Below are positions 30,722 to 39,805 of a DNA stretch of 44,391 bases, one piece after another. The notes beneath the pieces were generated by a model, which was not told the origin of the DNA, ran no database searches, and was given only the letters and a program-made list of their open reading frames with translations. The first letter of the stretch is position 1; every line of letters begins with the position of its first letter. The stretch spans positions 1 through 44,391 of the forward strand of contig CAJTXY010000007.1 in assembly GCA_910583685.1 (NCBI GenBank), written 5' to 3'. The position numbers were made by a program, and so were the translations under genes. This stretch comes from an uncultured Bacilli bacterium. Its GTDB lineage: Bacteria > Bacillota_I > Bacilli_A > RF39 > UBA660.

Positions 30722-32031
30722 TATTCGTCTCCATTTCTATTTTTAAATTGCAATATAATTGGTGTACCTTCAAAGTCAAAAGCTTCTCTTAATTTATTTT
30801 CTAAATATCTTTCATATGAGAAATGTACTAGTCCTTTGTTATTTACTCTTAATGTAAATTTAGGGGGGCATACTCCTGTTTGATGTGAAAAGTAAATTTT
30901 TAATCGTTTTCCTTTATATGATGGTGGAATATTTAGTTGATAGGCTTCTAGTAATACTTCGTTTAATACACTTGTTTTGATTTCACGTTTTATGTTTTCT
31001 CCTACCTTGACAACCTCAGGCATTAGCGTATGAATTCGTTTTTTCGTTAAGGCAGATAAAAATACTAAAGGAGCATATTTTGCAAATTGGAATTCAGCTC
31101 GCATTAATTTTTCATAGTCTTTTATAGTAGTATCTTTTACTGTGTCCCATTTATTGATTACAAAAATTAATCCTTTTCCTCGTTCTATTGCGTAGCCTGC
31201 AATGTGCTTATCGTGTTCTTTGATTCCTTCTTCTGCATTGATTACAACAAGACAAATGTCACTTCTATCAATAGCTCTTAGTGATCTTAGAAGACTGTAC
31301 TTTTCGACGGATTCAAAGATTTTCCCTTTTTTTCGCATTCCTGCTGTATCAATTAAGATATATTCTTTTCCGTGGTATTTTAAAATAGAGTCTACGGTGT
31401 CTCTTGTTGTTCCAGCAATATCGCTGACTACTACTCTTTCTTCATTTAAAAGAGCATTCATAAGCGAACTTTTTCCCACATTTGGACGTCCAATCATTGA
31501 AAATTTGAGTCTTGTATCTTCCTCTTTCTCAGTTGTCTCTTTGAATTCCTTGCATACTTCCTCCATAAGTTCAATAAAGCCTGTATTATGAATACTACTG
31601 ATAGGAATGTAGCTATCAAAGCCTAGTTCATAGAAATCATAAAGGTTTTTCTTTGCTTCCTTTGTATCTATTTTATTGATCGCGACAATTACTTTCTTTT
31701 TACTTTTCCTAAGAATATCTCGTACAATTAAATCATTACTAGTAAGTCCTTCTTTCCCATCGACAATAAAAATAACAACATCGGCTTCTTCTATGGCAAG
31801 GGAAGCTTGTATTCTAATTTCTTTGTTAAAAATTTCCTCTCCAGCATCGATTCCTCCCGTATCAATTAGATAAAAGTGTTTGTCTAAATAAGATGTTTCT
31901 TGATATAATCTATCTCTAGTTACCCCAGGAATGTCTTCGATGATAGCAATCTTTTCTCCTGCAATTTTATTGAAAAGAGTACTTTTTCCGACGTTTGGTC
32001 GGCCGACTAGTGCGACTGTTGGTAGTTTCAT
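30721..32031 (-). CDS. der: Ribosome biogenesis GTPase Der (EngA)
   Basis: A 436-residue protein with the double GTPase layout unique to Der. The first domain starts with GRPNVGKST near residue 9 and the second with GRPNVGKSS near residue 180. NKID and NKWD serve as the G4 motifs. The C-terminal KH-like domain ends in 'FKNRNGDE'. Der joins 50S subunit assembly. The start is ATG 32031 behind GGAGGTGGGAG; an ATG at 32055 lies within the promoter region. It is followed by a coupled 59-residue ORF. Confidence 0.97.
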   Translation of the reverse strand: MKLPTVALVGRPNVGKSTLFNKIAGEKIAIIEDIPGVTRDRLYQETSYLDKHFYLIDTGGIDAGEEIFNKEIRIQASLAIEEADVVIFIVDGKEGLTSNDLIVRDILRKSKKKVIVAINKIDTKEAKKNLYDFYELGFDSYIPISSIHNTGFIELMEEVCKEFKETTEKEEDTRLKFSMIGRPNVGKSSLMNALLNEERVVVSDIAGTTRDTVDSILKYHGKEYILIDTAGMRKKGKIFESVEKYSLLRSLRAIDRSDICLVVINAEEGIKEHDKHIAGYAIERGKGLIFVINKWDTVKDTTIKDYEKLMRAEFQFAKYAPLVFLSALTKKRIHTLMPEVVKVGENIKREIKTSVLNEVLLEAYQLNIPPSYKGKRLKIYFSHQTGVCPPKFTLRVNNKGLVHFSYERYLENKLREAFDFEGTPIILQFKNRNGDE

Positions 32032-32053
32032 ACTCCCACCTCCAAATGACCAC

Positions 32054-32062
32054 ATTATATCA
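32054..32062 (-). promoter_or_regulatory. Extended -10 of der
   Basis: The minus strand reads TGATATAAT, with the hexamer at 32054-32059. Transcription should start a few bases before the ribosome site of der. Confidence 0.6.
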
Positions 32063-32129
32063 TAAATTTTTCTAATTTACAATTCTAGACGGATTTCATC
32101 TTTTTTTCATTATTAGATATTTTATTTTG

Positions 32130-32138
32130 TGATATAAT
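32130..32138 (+). promoter_or_regulatory. Extended -10 of the membrane protein pair
   Basis: TGATATAAT, with the -10 at 32133-32138. Transcription near 32145 leaves the ATG at 32151 almost leaderless and favours the GTG at 32166. Confidence 0.6.
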
Positions 32139-32165
32139 ACTATATAGAAAATGGAGGCGAGTCTT

Positions 32166-32816
32166 GTGGAAAAAATTGAACGTGAAAAAGAGTGGTATGA
32201 TAATCCTAATATTTTAACAACTTTATTAATTGTTTTTATTGCTATTATAATTATTTTATCTCAGGCATTTGCTGTTAATAATTTAGAGACTAGTGATATT
32301 TTAAGATCATTACTTAATTATAATAGTATTTATATTTTTGCTTTAGTATATTTTATTATATTGAAGACACATATTGGTCGCAAATACTTTAATTTTTTAA
32401 ATATTTTATTAATTATTATTTATTTTCTAAATACTTTTGCTTCCATTCTTACTGTTTTTCAATCCTTTGGTGTTTCTTCGCTTATGAGTTTTGCCTTAAA
32501 TTTTATTATTTTATTTTTTATGACTTATACCTTTATGAGAGAAACACGATTTTATAAGGAACTTAAACTTGAAAGAATTCCTTTTGATGAGGTTACTAAT
32601 GAATGGTATTTTTATACAATTGGTATTTTATCTCTGGTTTTATTAGTTGCAGATTTAATTGTAGTTGAGAATTTTCAATCCGTTGTGCTTTCTTTATTTA
32701 ATTGTATTTATACAATTTTATTCTCAAGATATGTATTTCTTTATAATTGTCATTTGGAATTTAAAAGTAAGAAGAAAAAAATAGTAACTAAAAAAGAGAG
32801 GGGAGAAGAGAAATAA
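32166..32816 (+). CDS. Six-helix membrane protein of unknown function
   Basis: A 216-residue protein started at GTG 32166, eight bases after GGAGG; the ATG at 32151 overlaps that site. Six hydrophobic segments are visible, for example LIVFIAIIIILSQAF, LLIIIYFLNTFASILTVF and FALNFIILFFMTYTFM. The ends are charged and face the cytoplasm. No family is recognised. The next gene begins at the last base of its stop (TAATG), so the two are coupled. Confidence 0.65.
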   Translation: MEKIEREKEWYDNPNILTTLLIVFIAIIIILSQAFAVNNLETSDILRSLLNYNSIYIFALVYFIILKTHIGRKYFNFLNILLIIIYFLNTFASILTVFQSFGVSSLMSFALNFIILFFMTYTFMRETRFYKELKLERIPFDEVTNEWYFYTIGILSLVLLVADLIVVENFQSVVLSLFNCIYTILFSRYVFLYNCHLEFKSKKKKIVTKKERGEEK

Positions 32817-33151
32817 TGGATTTATTTGAAGCGATTGATAAGGAAAAGGAGGATCTTCCTCGAATTAAGAGTATTACTAAGGAAGTACAAAAACAAAAGT
32901 TAAATGGTTATCAGATGATTGCAGTTTTTTCTTTTGTGGTTTTGTTTGTTGTGGGAATTCTACTTGGTAATTTATTTCCAGCGTGCGAAGCTTCTGGTCT
33001 TTTTGGAACTTGTGCACAAAAACAATATAATCTTTCTTTAACTATTTTTGTTTGGTTCATCAGTTTTTTAGGATGTGTTTTCTTTTATGCTATTGGACAT
33101 ATTATAGCACTTTTAACTATGATTAATGAGAAACTTCAAAAAAAGAAATAG
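32816..33151 (+). CDS. Two-helix membrane protein of unknown function
   Basis: A 111-residue protein with two membrane segments (about residues 32-52 and 70-100). A short outer loop between them carries two Cys (ACEASGLFGTC) that could form a disulphide. It is translationally coupled to the six-helix protein upstream and probably works with it. No domain is recognised. Confidence 0.65.
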   Translation: MDLFEAIDKEKEDLPRIKSITKEVQKQKLNGYQMIAVFSFVVLFVVGILLGNLFPACEASGLFGTCAQKQYNLSLTIFVWFISFLGCVFFYAIGHIIALLTMINEKLQKKK

Positions 33152-33266
33152 AATTTAGAATTGATTATTTCATAAAATAGTTCTTTTTTTTGATTGTAAT
33201 TAAAAATATTGTAAATTTCGTGTATTTTTGTTGCAATTTAAAGAAATCAATGGTAAGTTATATATG

Positions 33267-33286
33267 TAAGCATACTATGTGCTTAG
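33267..33286 (+). promoter_or_regulatory. Small hairpin in the HU leader
   Basis: TAAGCA and TGCTTA flank a 7-base loop before the AAGGAGG site of the HU gene. The function is unknown. TTGCAA near 33231 may be part of the promoter, but I cannot fix a -10. Confidence 0.35.
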
Positions 33287-33311
33287 AAAACATAAGGAGG
33301 TAATTTTAATT

Positions 33312-33584
33312 ATGAAGAAAGTAGAATTAGTAGAAGCAGTAGCTGAAACTGCTGGACTTACTAAAGCAGATGCTACTCGTGCAATTGATGCTTTATTCGC
33401 AACAATTACAGAAGCACTTGTTAAGGGAGATAAAGTGCCACTAGTTGGATTTGGAACATTCTCAGTTTCAAAGAGAGCTGCACGTGAAGGACGTAATCCA
33501 AGAACTGGAGAAACTGTTACTATTGCTGCAAGAAATGCTGTTTCATTTAAAGCAGGTTCTGCACTTAAAGACGCAGTTAATTAA
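33312..33584 (+). CDS. hup: DNA-binding protein HU
   Basis: A 90-residue protein started at ATG 33312 with an AAGGAGG site. The HU arm motif 'GREGRNPRTGE'-like sequence (AREGRNPRTGETVTIAA) and the N-terminal KKVELVEAVAETAGL are typical. HU compacts and bends DNA and is abundant in Bacillota. The order der-spoIVA-hbs of Bacillus is approximately kept, with two membrane genes inserted. A terminator follows at once. Confidence 0.97.
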   Translation: MKKVELVEAVAETAGLTKADATRAIDALFATITEALVKGDKVPLVGFGTFSVSKRAAREGRNPRTGETVTIAARNAVSFKAGSALKDAVN

Positions 33585-33591
33585 TATGTAG

Positions 33592-33617
33592 AAAGCCTTT
33601 TGGCTTTTTATTTTTGT
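33592..33617 (+). terminator. Terminator of HU
   Basis: AAAGCC/GGCTTT with a TTTT loop, then a T-rich tail. Confidence 0.8.
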
Positions 33618-33648
33618 CTTTTTTTGATACAATATAGATGGTGATAAA

Positions 33649-34740
33649 ATGGAAAAAGTGATTCAAAAGCTTTTAAAAGAGATTTATGATTCTGGCTATC
33701 AAGCTTATGTTGTTGGAGGGTATGTTCGGGATTATTTATTAGGACAGACTTCTAATGATATTGATGTATGTACTGATGCTACACCAAAGGAGCTAAAGGA
33801 AATATTTCCAGAGGCTTCTATTCCTAAGGATGATTATGGTTCTGTTATTGTAAATCAAGGAAGTCTTCATTTTGAAATTACGACTTTTAGAAAAGAGATT
33901 TCTTATCAATCTCATCGCTTTCCTGTAAAGCTTGAATATATTAAAGATTTGTATCAGGATTTATTGAGAAGGGATTTTACAATTAATTCTATTTGTATTG
34001 ATCAAGAGGGGAGTATTATTGATCATTTGCATGGAAGAAGAGATTTGGAACTTAAAGTAATTAGGACGATTGGTGATGCTTTCTTAAAGTTTGAGCAGGA
34101 TGCTTTGAGAATTTTGCGAGCAGTTCGTTTTGCTACTACCCTTGATTTTGAGTTGAGTCCTGAGACAGAGGAGGCTATCTTAAAACATAAGCATTTACTT
34201 CGAGAGCTTTCTTATGAGAGAAAAAGAGAAGAATTAGATAAAATATTTACAAGTAAAAATGCGAAGGCTGGTATTTCGTTGTTAATTCAATTAGGACTTG
34301 ATCAGGAGTTGGAACTTACGCACTTGAAGGAGGTTTCCTATACGGATTCCCTTATTGCCATTTGGGCTGTTTTAGATGTCTTAGATCTTTATCCTTTTAC
34401 CTCGAATGAGAGGGATTTAATCTGTGATATTAAAGAGGCTTATTTGTGTCAAATTCTAGATCCTTTTAATCTTTATAAGTATGGTCTTTATGTAAGTTCT
34501 GTTGCAGGGGAGATGAAGGGGGAGTCTGTTTTAGAAATTACAAAGGCATATGATGCTCTTCCTATTTCTAGTAGACGTGATATTGCTGTAGATGGTGATT
34601 TTATTGCTGAAGTTTTAGGAAAAGAGCCAGGTCCTTATTTAAAAGATGTTTATGAAGATTTGGAAAGAGAAATTTTATATCATAACTTGAAAAATGAAAG
34701 AGAGGCTATTATTCAATACTGTCTTTCTACATATCAGTAG
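33649..34740 (+). CDS. cca: CCA-adding tRNA nucleotidyltransferase
   Basis: A 363-residue class II enzyme that builds or repairs the 3' CCA of tRNAs. The polymerase motif VVGGYVRDYLLG is near residue 21 and the metal-binding Asp pair is in NDIDVCTD (residues 37-39). RRDFTINSI and the 'ERKREELDKI' template-like helix are also present. There is no HD domain. It is somewhat shorter than the Bacillus subtilis enzyme. ATG 33649 lies behind GGTGAT. Confidence 0.95.
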   Translation: MEKVIQKLLKEIYDSGYQAYVVGGYVRDYLLGQTSNDIDVCTDATPKELKEIFPEASIPKDDYGSVIVNQGSLHFEITTFRKEISYQSHRFPVKLEYIKDLYQDLLRRDFTINSICIDQEGSIIDHLHGRRDLELKVIRTIGDAFLKFEQDALRILRAVRFATTLDFELSPETEEAILKHKHLLRELSYERKREELDKIFTSKNAKAGISLLIQLGLDQELELTHLKEVSYTDSLIAIWAVLDVLDLYPFTSNERDLICDIKEAYLCQILDPFNLYKYGLYVSSVAGEMKGESVLEITKAYDALPISSRRDIAVDGDFIAEVLGKEPGPYLKDVYEDLEREILYHNLKNEREAIIQYCLSTYQ

Positions 34741-34797
34741 TAAAATTTGCTTTTGTTGTTTTATTTTATGGAGTATTATAGAAGTAGAGGTGATTAT

Positions 34798-35463
34798 ATG
34801 GACTCTAAAAAATTAGTTAATATAGTGAAACAGGGGAATCTTGTTATACCTCTTTATCTGCTTCAAGATTATAAAAAATTAGATCTCTCTATGGAAGAGT
34901 TTGTTTTTCTTATGTATTTATATAATCAAGGGGAAAAGAGTTTATTTAATCCAGAAAAGTTTAGTTTAGATTTAGGGATTGGTTTGAAACAGGTAATGAG
35001 TTATATTTCTAAGTTGAGTGATGCTAGATTAATTTCTGTTGAGACTTTAAAAAATGATAAGGGATTAATGGAGGAACTTGTTAATTTAGAGAATTTTTAT
35101 AATCGGGTTACTTCTCTTATGATCGAGGAGTTAGTGGAAGAGGTAGATTATTCAAACAGTAGTATTTTTAGTGTGATTGAAAAAGAATTTGGACGGACAC
35201 TTAGTCCTATGGAGTTTGAAATTATAAAAGCTTGGCTTGATAATCATATGAGTGAGGAGTTAATAATGGAGGCTTTAAAAGAGGCTACTTTTAATGGGGT
35301 TTCTAACCTTCGTTATATTGATAAAATACTTTATGAGTGGGAGAAACGGGGAATTAAGACAAAAGAGGATGTTTTACAAAACAAAATGAAATATCGGCGT
35401 GAGAAGGAACAGGAGCCGATGGCAGAAATATTTGATTATGATTGGTTTGACGATGATGAATAG
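34798..35463 (+). CDS. dnaD: DnaD domain protein
   Basis: A 221-residue protein started at ATG 34798 behind AGAGGTGAT. The N-terminal winged-helix domain (DLSMEEFVFLMYLYNQG) is followed by a DnaD C-terminal domain with 'FGRTLSPMEFEIIKAWLDNH' and a 'NLRYIDKILYEWEKRGI' end, both diagnostic. DnaD loads the helicase for replication start and restart. The last codons overlap nth, as in Bacillus gene order. Confidence 0.93.
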   Translation: MDSKKLVNIVKQGNLVIPLYLLQDYKKLDLSMEEFVFLMYLYNQGEKSLFNPEKFSLDLGIGLKQVMSYISKLSDARLISVETLKNDKGLMEELVNLENFYNRVTSLMIEELVEEVDYSNSSIFSVIEKEFGRTLSPMEFEIIKAWLDNHMSEELIMEALKEATFNGVSNLRYIDKILYEWEKRGIKTKEDVLQNKMKYRREKEQEPMAEIFDYDWFDDDE

Positions 35464-36070
35464 AGTAGAGATTGTTGCATCCTATTTGGATGAATTATTA
35501 CCAAATCCTCCTTGTGAACTTCACTATCATAACGATTATGAGTTATTAATTGCCGTAATGCTTAGTGCTCAAACTACTGATAAAAGGGTTAATGAGGTTA
35601 CTAGCATCTTGTTTTCTCGTTACCCTACTTTAAATGACTTAAAGGAAGCTTCTCTTTCTTCTTTAGAATCTATTTTGAGACCTTTGGGCTCTTTTCGAAA
35701 GAAGGCACAATATGTGCAGGGAATTGCTAGTATTCTTGTTGATCAATATGAAGGGAAAATGCCTATACAAAGGGAAGTTTTAGAGACATTTCCAGGGATT
35801 GGTAGAAAGACTGTTAGTGTTGTTTTGAGTGAGCTTTATGATTTCCCAGAGTTTGCGGTAGATACACATGTAGAAAGAGTGAGTAAGAGGCTTCTTTTGG
35901 CTCAGCAGAAAGATAATGTGTTAGAAGTAGAACGAAAGCTGAAAAGGAAATTTAAAAAGGCAGAATGGGGACGTCGGCATAAGCAAATGGTGTTATTCGG
36001 AAGATATTACTGTAAAGCGATGAAGCCCCAATGTGAATCCTGTAAATTGAAAGATTTGTGCAAAAAATAA
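35453..36070 (+). CDS. nth: Endonuclease III
   Basis: About 205 residues; the start is ATG 35453 or 35456, overlapping the end of dnaD. It removes oxidised pyrimidines and cleaves abasic sites. The HhH motif FPGIGRKTVSVVL includes the catalytic Lys, and the catalytic Asp is in AVDTHVERVSKRL. A 4Fe-4S loop is complete, C-x6-C-x2-C-x5-C at the C terminus (CKAMKPQCESCKLKDLC). The ribosome site is weak, as is common for coupled genes. Confidence 0.96.
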   Translation: MMNRVEIVASYLDELLPNPPCELHYHNDYELLIAVMLSAQTTDKRVNEVTSILFSRYPTLNDLKEASLSSLESILRPLGSFRKKAQYVQGIASILVDQYEGKMPIQREVLETFPGIGRKTVSVVLSELYDFPEFAVDTHVERVSKRLLLAQQKDNVLEVERKLKRKFKKAEWGRRHKQMVLFGRYYCKAMKPQCESCKLKDLCKK

Positions 36071-36100
36071 AGAACTATCGAATTTGATAGTTCCTTTTTT
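36069..36100. terminator. Bidirectional terminator between nth and the PBP gene
   Basis: AAAGAACTATC pairs with GATAGTTCCTTTTTT. It ends at the stop of the class A PBP gene on the opposite strand. Confidence 0.8.
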
Positions 36101-38951
36101 ATGGTGTTGGTTCTGGTGGAGGTGTTGTCGTTGGGGCTGTAGCAGTCACTGTTGTAGAAGCTTTGTAATCTTTTCCATTATATGTAACTGTACAGTTTAA
36201 CTGGTTTTCTCCAACGGTAAGAGCTCCAGGCACACATTTTACTGTTGCATTAATCGTAGCACCATTTGCTGTTACTTTGAAGTGGGCTGTGGTTAATGTT
36301 AACGAACCATCTACTAATTCTGTAGGTCCTATATAAGTAAGGATTGGTGTTATTTCTGGTTCGGTCTCCTTTAAGACAAATGTTGCTGGTGTTCCCTTTA
36401 TTCCATCATAACCTTTATAGGTTGCTATTACTTTGTAAGTTCCATATGGGCTGTCATTTCCTTTTAAAGTATGCGTATAAGAGGTTTTATCTGTAAATCC
36501 TAATAGAGTATCTCCTAGGTATACATTATACCCAAAAGTATAACCTTCTACTTTTTCTCCTGGATCAACTGCACTCCAAGTGATCGATACTTTGTTGTTA
36601 TTTTCTAACGTTACTTTTAAATTACCTGGTTTTCCTAATTCTTTTGTTTCATCAGGCGCTATATTTTTTGGCTCATATCCTTTTTTGAAATATTCATACA
36701 CAACGTTTCCAGCTCCGCTTCCTGCTACTTGTGCTGGATTTGATCCTGAGATAACCGGAATACGTTCTACACTATTTGGTTGTTTGAATGGTGTTTTATC
36801 TTTTTCGAATACTTCGTTGGCTAGTGCTCTAAATAGTTTGTCTCTTTGAACTGTTGCTGGGATATTGCGAGAGACGTAAGTAGGGTCTATTTTTTGATAG
36901 CCATACCACATTCCAATTACGGTTTTTGTAGTATAACCTACAACCCATGAGTCTCCAATTGCATCTGATGGTAGGTTATTTGCACGAATGGTTGCTTCGT
37001 CATAATTGGTAGTACCTGTTTTTAAAGCGACATTTGGAATAGAAGAACCACCAATTTGTGTATCTTGTAGTACACTAGACATCATAAAGGCTGTAGAATC
37101 ACTCATAGCTTTTTTCTTAGTCGATTTGTGTTCTTTTGTCTCGCCTGTATCACGGAACTCTATTTTTGTAACGGTATATGGTTCATTGTAATAACCACCA
37201 TTTGAGAAGGCTGCGTAAGCACCACTCATCTTTAATGGGTTTACTCCATTGAAAGCTCCTAGGGAATGGGCTTCGTGAATCGTTCCATTTTCAATTTCTG
37301 GCTCAATTCCTAAGTTTGTAACGAATTCAATTACTTTTTTCTTATCTAGTTGTTTAAAGGCTCTTAATGCTGGGATGTTTCTTGATAGGGAAAGAGCACG
37401 TCTAATACTCATTGTTCCCATAAACTTACCATCCCAGTTTTGAACTGCTTTTCCGTTTGAGTAGGAATCTGGTTCATCAATAAATGGATGATAGGCTCCT
37501 GTTTTTTCATCATAATACCCATAGGTAGAGGCATTGTTGTATTCCATTAATGGTCCAAAATCAAATAGAGGTTTTGCTGTAGATCCTGGTTGTCTATTCA
37601 TTTTAGGACTGGCAGCAAAGTTGAATTCATTTGCTCCTTTTTTATTTCGTCCTGCACCGATTGCCAATACTTTTCCAGTCTCAGAGTCTAAGACTGATAC
37701 TCCTGATTGGACAACATCATTGACCCAATTAAAGCTTTGTCCGTTCATAACACGATTTACGCCATCTTGTTTGCTTCTGTCCATATTTGTATAGACTAAA
37801 ACTGGTGTTACGTAAGGATTTACTTTGTATTTTTGCTCTAGTTCTTGTACAACAGTATCAATATAACCTTGGTATTCATGGGCACCTATGTTGGTTCCAG
37901 TTGCATCAGCAGTTAGACTTTCTACAGGGATGCTGTTTGCTATTTTTTCTTCCTCTTCTGTAATATAGCCGTGTTTTCTCATTAAATAAAGTACTGTTTT
38001 TCTTCGGGCTGTTGCATTCTTAGGATTGGCAGTTGGCCTATAATAGTTTGGAGATTTAAACATTCCAGCAAGAGTAGAGGCTTCTGCTAAGTTTAGGTCA
38101 CTTACACTTTTGTTGAAGTAGGCACGACTTGCTTCTTCTACTCCATAAATGTTTCCTCCTAGGAAGTGGTTGTTTACATAAAATTCAATAATTTCTTCTT
38201 TTGAATAGTTCTTTTCTAATTTAAATACAGAAAGATAAATATCTGTAAATTTACGAATAATACCACTCATACCCGTAGATTCCGTAGAAGTAAAACTGTT
38301 TTTTATTACTTGCATTGATAGGGTAGAGGCACCACCAGCATCCGAATGTCCTGCCAATTGTCCAAGAGATGCTTTCAAAAATCTTGGCGCGTCAAATCCA
38401 TTATGTTGGAAAAATCTCGAGTCTTCTGTTGCAACAATCGCATCTACCAATACTTGGGGCAGTTCATCATATGAAACTTTTTCACGTCGTTCTGAGCCAA
38501 GTTTGATAATTTCTGCATTGTCCTTATCATAAAGAATAGAAACTTCTGGTTTATCTAATCTTTTAGGATCAAATTTTGGTGCCTTTATTGTGATATAGAT
38601 TAGAAATGCAGATAGTAAGGCTAGACATAAAATTCCAATGGAAAGACAAATAATTAAAATAATCGTAATAATTTTTTTCTGTTTCTTCTTATTTTTCACT
38701 TTGTCTAGCAGTCTTGCAATTCCTATAATAATTCCAATTCCTACTGCAGTAAAGATTGTAAAAATTAATCCTAATTTTATATAACATAGAACCATTAGCA
38801 GTACAAATGCCATTAAGCATATTGCTGTTATTTTTGTATTCTTCTTATCCGAGACCTTCTTGTCTTTAAAATCACTTACTTTGTAAGCTTTTGTTTTTGT
38901 TGCATCATTGTTTTTTTTGTTTGTTTTTTTACTCTTGGTATTTTTAGCCAT
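36099..38951 (-). CDS. ponA: Class A penicillin-binding protein (PBP1)
   Basis: A 950-residue bifunctional peptidoglycan synthase. A Lys-rich N terminus (residues 1-42) precedes three hydrophobic segments (about 43-60, 62-83 and 94-118), more than the single helix usual for this class. The GT51 glycosyltransferase domain has EDSRFFQHNGFD and 'ASTLSMQVIKN'. The transpeptidase motifs are STAK in GSTAKPLF, SRN in SRNIPALR and KTGTT. A C-terminal fibronectin-like domain (KVSITWSAVDPGE) and a second beta domain end in a Thr/Pro-rich tail. It starts directly after the recU stop, an arrangement known in Bacillus. Confidence 0.95.
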   Translation of the reverse strand: MAKNTKSKKTNKKNNDATKTKAYKVSDFKDKKVSDKKNTKITAICLMAFVLLMVLCYIKLGLIFTIFTAVGIGIIIGIARLLDKVKNKKKQKKIITIILIICLSIGILCLALLSAFLIYITIKAPKFDPKRLDKPEVSILYDKDNAEIIKLGSERREKVSYDELPQVLVDAIVATEDSRFFQHNGFDAPRFLKASLGQLAGHSDAGGASTLSMQVIKNSFTSTESTGMSGIIRKFTDIYLSVFKLEKNYSKEEIIEFYVNNHFLGGNIYGVEEASRAYFNKSVSDLNLAEASTLAGMFKSPNYYRPTANPKNATARRKTVLYLMRKHGYITEEEEKIANSIPVESLTADATGTNIGAHEYQGYIDTVVQELEQKYKVNPYVTPVLVYTNMDRSKQDGVNRVMNGQSFNWVNDVVQSGVSVLDSETGKVLAIGAGRNKKGANEFNFAASPKMNRQPGSTAKPLFDFGPLMEYNNASTYGYYDEKTGAYHPFIDEPDSYSNGKAVQNWDGKFMGTMSIRRALSLSRNIPALRAFKQLDKKKVIEFVTNLGIEPEIENGTIHEAHSLGAFNGVNPLKMSGAYAAFSNGGYYNEPYTVTKIEFRDTGETKEHKSTKKKAMSDSTAFMMSSVLQDTQIGGSSIPNVALKTGTTNYDEATIRANNLPSDAIGDSWVVGYTTKTVIGMWYGYQKIDPTYVSRNIPATVQRDKLFRALANEVFEKDKTPFKQPNSVERIPVISGSNPAQVAGSGAGNVVYEYFKKGYEPKNIAPDETKELGKPGNLKVTLENNNKVSITWSAVDPGEKVEGYTFGYNVYLGDTLLGFTDKTSYTHTLKGNDSPYGTYKVIATYKGYDGIKGTPATFVLKETEPEITPILTYIGPTELVDGSLTLTTAHFKVTANGATINATVKCVPGALTVGENQLNCTVTYNGKDYKASTTVTATAPTTTPPPEPTP

Positions 38952-39512
38952 TTACTCTACCTCCAATATTTTATCGACTACTTTTAAGTAATCAATGCGT
39001 GGTCTAAATGTATTTTTTAAAATATAACCTTTGTCATTAAAATAGTTAATTGGAATCGATTTTCGTTTTTCTTTTTCTAAAAATATAAGAAAATCTTCTC
39101 CTTTTAATAGGTAGGTTTGATCTAGCGTTGTAAATCTAACTATTAAAAATGATATGCCCCCCTCATCTTTAATGTTTCTAATGTGTTCTATTTGATGGGG
39201 ATGAATGTTACACAGGGGAAAAGATGTTTTATTTGTAGTTTCCTTTGCCTCAAAATCTATGTACTTTCCTTTATAGATCCCATTATAATCAGTAGTAGAA
39301 GGCTTTTCAAAATAAGCTTCTTTAATTAAGTTTTGTTTGTAGTCTACCCTTACTAATTTTATGGGAGTTGGTTTTTTATAAATATAGGCAATTTTATTTT
39401 CTTTATAATATGTGTTACTTTCATTTAGCTCTGATTCTAATGTCATACCTCTATTTTTATAAGATATGATAGAGGAACTACATCTTTTTTTTATACCACC
39501 TGGATAATTCAC
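38952..39512 (-). CDS. recU: Holliday junction resolvase RecU
   Basis: A 186-residue protein. I place the start at GTG 39512 behind AGGTGA, giving an MNYPGG N terminus like other RecU proteins; GTG 39521 lies too close to that site. The family blocks 'NRGMTLESELNESN', 'KKPTPIKLVRV' and 'STTDYNGIYKGKYIDFEAKE' are exact, with the metal-binding Asp/Glu/Lys set. RecU cuts four-way junctions in recombination and chromosome segregation. It precedes the PBP gene with no gap. Confidence 0.96.
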   Translation of the reverse strand: MNYPGGIKKRCSSSIISYKNRGMTLESELNESNTYYKENKIAYIYKKPTPIKLVRVDYKQNLIKEAYFEKPSTTDYNGIYKGKYIDFEAKETTNKTSFPLCNIHPHQIEHIRNIKDEGGISFLIVRFTTLDQTYLLKGEDFLIFLEKEKRKSIPINYFNDKGYILKNTFRPRIDYLKVVDKILEVE

Positions 39513-39657
39513 ATCACTCACCTAGTATTCATTATACTATAAAAGTTCGTATTTGACTATAAATTTTTGTGTCTAAATTTGTACGAATTTTAGCTAGTTT
39601 TGTCGAATGGAGCGACAATAGGGAAAATTTCATTTATACTATTTTTGGGTGATAAGA

Positions 39658-39753
39658 ATGAATATACTAGAAGTAGTAAAGATTGCAAACCGAATGATTG
39701 ATGAGGTGAGGGGAGCGAAGAGGATGGTACAAATTGTGCGAATAAAGAATTGA
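39658..39753 (+). CDS. Possible 31-residue peptide upstream of gpsB
   Basis: ATG 39658 follows GGGTGAT and the frame reads 31 codons (NILEVVKIANRMIDEVRGAK, then RMVQIVRIKN), an amphipathic basic helix. A TATACT box near 39636 may drive it. The stretch is unusually purine-rich. It could be a small peptide, a regulatory leader or chance. Confidence 0.3.
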   Translation: MNILEVVKIANRMIDEVRGAKRMVQIVRIKN

Positions 39754-39805
39754 CAAAATCCTTATTTTTTGCGAGAATATAGAGTGTAAGGGATTGGTGA
39801 TATGG

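Noticed and set aside
29427..31873. Open frames antisense to spoIVA, spoVIF and der
   Set aside because: They lie wholly within genes with clear homology and have no independent signals.
36580..37794. Several open frames antisense to the PBP gene
   Set aside because: No ribosome sites, no recognisable domains, and they are mirror images of the coding strand.
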